64,000 bases of DNA from Halobacterium salinarum DSM 3754. Its GTDB lineage: Archaea; Halobacteriota; Halobacteria; Halobacteriales; Halobacteriaceae. The notes beneath the pieces are model-generated. The model had not been told where the DNA came from, did not search any database, and saw only the letters and a list, made by a program, of their open reading frames with translations. Positions 62,496-64,000 of this stretch are shown here, piece after piece. The number at the start of each line of letters is the position of its first letter. Within the stretch, counting starts at the first letter, position 1. The stretch is taken from assembly GCF_008124605.1 (NCBI RefSeq), contig NZ_VRYN01000002.1, positions 434,001-498,000 on the forward strand, given 5' to 3'. The translations under genes were made by a program, and so were the position numbers.

Positions 62496-62909
62496 TGCGA
62501 ACTGGTACGTTCCGGACGGTTATGAACGCTACTGCTATCTACCCGGGTTGAGTTAATCAAAGTTAACAAAAAAATCCGATTGAGTTATTAATTAGGAGGT
62601 TGAGCCGCGGCGGCACAGGGATCACCGGCCGCCACCAGCGTGCCCACATGGCGGCGTTCATCGCGGGGAACCGAGCGCAACGGACGCATCGAGGAGCGAC
62701 AGGAGCGCTTCGACACCGCCGACTGCGTGGCGATGACCCGCCCGATCCGTGACATCGCAAACGAGAGCGGACGTTCCGCGGCCGCGGTCGGATACGCGCT
62801 GTTCGCGTGCGACGCCCACGTTCGTTCGGGCACGCTGTGTTAGCAACGTGGACCGTCAAACGCGGCTTGAATGGTATTTTTTAATACTGAGTGCGGACTG
62901 TGTTGTTAT
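62496..62909. other. 414-bp intergenic region, AT-rich near zntA and nikR
   Basis: No convincing gene; short ORFs in the GC-rich middle (62640-62843) look like chance. Near zntA an AT-rich patch 62550-62600 includes the inverted repeat GTTAA (62552-62556) / TTAAC (62563-62567) and 'TTATTAATTAGGAGG', possible promoter/operator for zntA. Near nikR, TTTTTTAATACTGA (62877-62890) is a likely TATA region for nikR, 20-33 bp before its ATG. Confidence 0.5.
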
Positions 62910-63338
62910 ATGAGCGTTGTCAGCGTCTCGATGCCCGAAGAACTGCTCGAGCGACTCGACGACTTCGCGGACGATCACGGATACACCGGTCGCAGCGAGG
63001 TCGTCCGGGAGGCCAGCCGAAACCTGCTCGGCGAGTTCGAGGACAAGAAACTGGAGGGGCGGGAGCTGATGGGCGTGGTCACTGTGGTCTTCGATTACGA
63101 GACGACGACCGTCGAGGAGAAGATGATGCACCTGCGCCACGAACACGAAGGGTTGGTGGCGTCGAACTTCCACAGCCACGTCGGCGGTCACCACTGCATG
63201 GAGCTGTTCGTGCTGGAGGGGTCACTGGAGTCCATCTCGACGTTCGTCGGGAAGATCCGCGCGACCAAGGACACACTAACCATCGATTACTCCGTGCTTC
63301 CGGTTGACGAGTTCGGGGGGCTGGCTGACGTGAGCTGA
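62910..63338 (+). CDS. nikR: NikR-type nickel-responsive regulator
   Basis: A 142-residue CopG/NikR protein. The ribbon-helix-helix is at 1-45 ([39 protein letters not shown]), then the ACT-type metal domain. The nickel ligands of E. coli NikR are all present: H77 in LRHEHEG, H88 and H90 in NFHSHVGG, and C96 in HHCMELFVL. It represses nickel uptake (or other) genes when Ni is bound. The neighbour zntA and the small HTH gene may be targets; no nickel transporter is in the window. Confidence 0.92.
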   Translation: MSVVSVSMPEELLERLDDFADDHGYTGRSEVVREASRNLLGEFEDKKLEGRELMGVVTVVFDYETTTVEEKMMHLRHEHEGLVASNFHSHVGGHHCMELFVLEGSLESISTFVGKIRATKDTLTIDYSVLPVDEFGGLADVS

Positions 63339-63342
63339 CGCG

Positions 63343-63579
63343 CTACGTGTGTTGAGCGATCCAGCGCCCGTCTTCCTCAGCGACCAAGCCGTTGTCCTGG
63401 AGGTCCGGGAGGACACGAAGGAGCGTGAGCAACGGCAACTCGAGGTCGGCCTTGAGGTCGTCCAACGTTGCCCCACCCTGGGTCGCGAGATAGAGGTAGA
63501 CGAGCTTCCGACGGTTCGAGTCGATGGCACGAACCGATGACACGACGCCAGCTGACTGCTCGTCACGTTGCGTGCTCAT
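63343..63579 (-). CDS. small winged-helix protein
   Basis: A 78-residue protein, MSTQRDEQSAGVVSSVRAID, with one helix-turn-helix: SNRRKLVYLYLATQGGATLDDLKADLELPLLTLLRVLPDLQDNGLVAEEDGRWIAQHT, a typical MarR/TrmB-like or ArsR-like wing. It lacks any effector domain. It converges on nikR with 4 bp between the stops. Target unknown. Confidence 0.65.
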   Translation of the reverse strand: MSTQRDEQSAGVVSSVRAIDSNRRKLVYLYLATQGGATLDDLKADLELPLLTLLRVLPDLQDNGLVAEEDGRWIAQHT

Positions 63580-64000
63580 ATCCGACGGCAGTACTTCGAC
63601 GATAATAAAACTGGCCTACCACGTCTGTCGAAATCGGTGGGCGACAGGAACCGCCACAAGCGAAGCGACACGCTGGGCCGTCGACAACGGCTGTGGAACT
63701 GCGTGGAGCGACGGCCACAGCAATGCCGTAACTCCTTACGCGTGGAGGGCCGACGGGGCGTCAACTGACGGCATCGTGCTCGCGGGCCCAACCGCGAGCA
63801 CGTCACCACCGCTGCACCGCTGCAGCGTGTGAAGGGTGGAGGGAGAGAGGAGAGACTGTGAGACCGAACGCTGCGATGTGGATTGCCGACACCCCCACTG
63901 CACGCACGTTCGAAGCCTCACGATCGACACGAGCACGGGAAGCCACATAAATCAGTGTCGGCGTTCTCTGGCGCTGCAAGTGCCCCGGAACGCACAGGGC
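63580..64000. other. 421-bp stretch without supported gene at window end
   Basis: No ORF here has an initiation context, domain or codon pattern that supports it. The composition is slightly less GC-rich than the average (TTATTATCG upstream of the small HTH gene near 63,602-63,608, and CATAAATC near 63,946). The latter could be the TATA box for a gene beyond the window. No tRNA or repeat seen. Confidence 0.4.

Noticed and set aside
62640-62843. Small ORF with helical C-terminus between zntA and nikR
   Set aside because: No start context, family or conserved feature; region is intergenic-like.

Overview
The window is GC-rich haloarchaeal chromosome with very acidic proteins, many ATGA/GTGA start-stop overlaps and no Shine-Dalgarno consensus at most starts. 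The 274-residue halorhodopsin at 26594-27418, with its retinal lysine at K242, together with the cdrL-cdrS-ftsZ2 locus and a salactin-like actin homologue, points to Halobacterium salinarum. The species call rests on recognising these proteins from memory; no search was run.

Region 1 (1-13.7 kb): the 5' end of the GMP synthase amidotransferase gene, a DUF192 gene, a Tat-exported HtrA-type lipoprotein protease and tRNA-Ser(CGA). A MoxR ATPase gene converges on an overlapping DUF4129/DUF58 membrane-protein cluster. Divergent from that is a type IV pilus operon: PilB-type ATPase, a PilC-type membrane protein cut in two by an in-frame TAG, and a run of five small one-helix proteins. Four of these carry an R-G-Q prepilin-like N-terminus.

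Region 2 (13.7-26.5 kb): a flippase-like membrane protein, a compositionally odd stretch with one orphan ORF, and tRNA-Tyr(GUA). Next is the cell-division locus cdrL, cdrS, ftsZ2 with four alternating GTAAGAC/GTCTTAC boxes. Housekeeping genes follow: NcsA-type tRNA thiolase, HD hydrolase, MFS transporter, M29 aminopeptidase, methyltransferase, endonuclease IV and a lipoate ligase-type protein.

Region 3 (26.5-41.9 kb): halorhodopsin, Rio2 kinase, a degenerate Mrr-like membrane protein, ribosomal protein L15e, an HTH-GNAT fusion, an amino-acid permease/USP fusion with TrkA, MutS1 convergent with NucS, a DsbA-like protein, an RNA polymerase epsilon-like protein, thioredoxin, proteasome alpha and an AIR-synthase-like protein. 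A near-identical 38-bp element sits upstream of both the DsbA-like and the epsilon-like genes.

Region 4 (41.9-64 kb): MutS2, acyl-CoA synthetase, glutamate dehydrogenase with a tiny zinc-ribbon gene, two Bat/HTH_10-type regulators, MutL, a PfkB sugar kinase, an MFS transporter, a disulfide reductase and salactin. A SCO-TlpA-CcdA redox operon follows, then a ZntA-type P-ATPase, NikR and a small HTH protein.

Functional themes are DNA repair (MutS1, MutS2, MutL, NucS, Nfo), cytoskeleton and division (FtsZ2, CdrS/L, salactin), a type IV pilus, and metal/thiol homeostasis. No insertion sequence, CRISPR array or rRNA was found.
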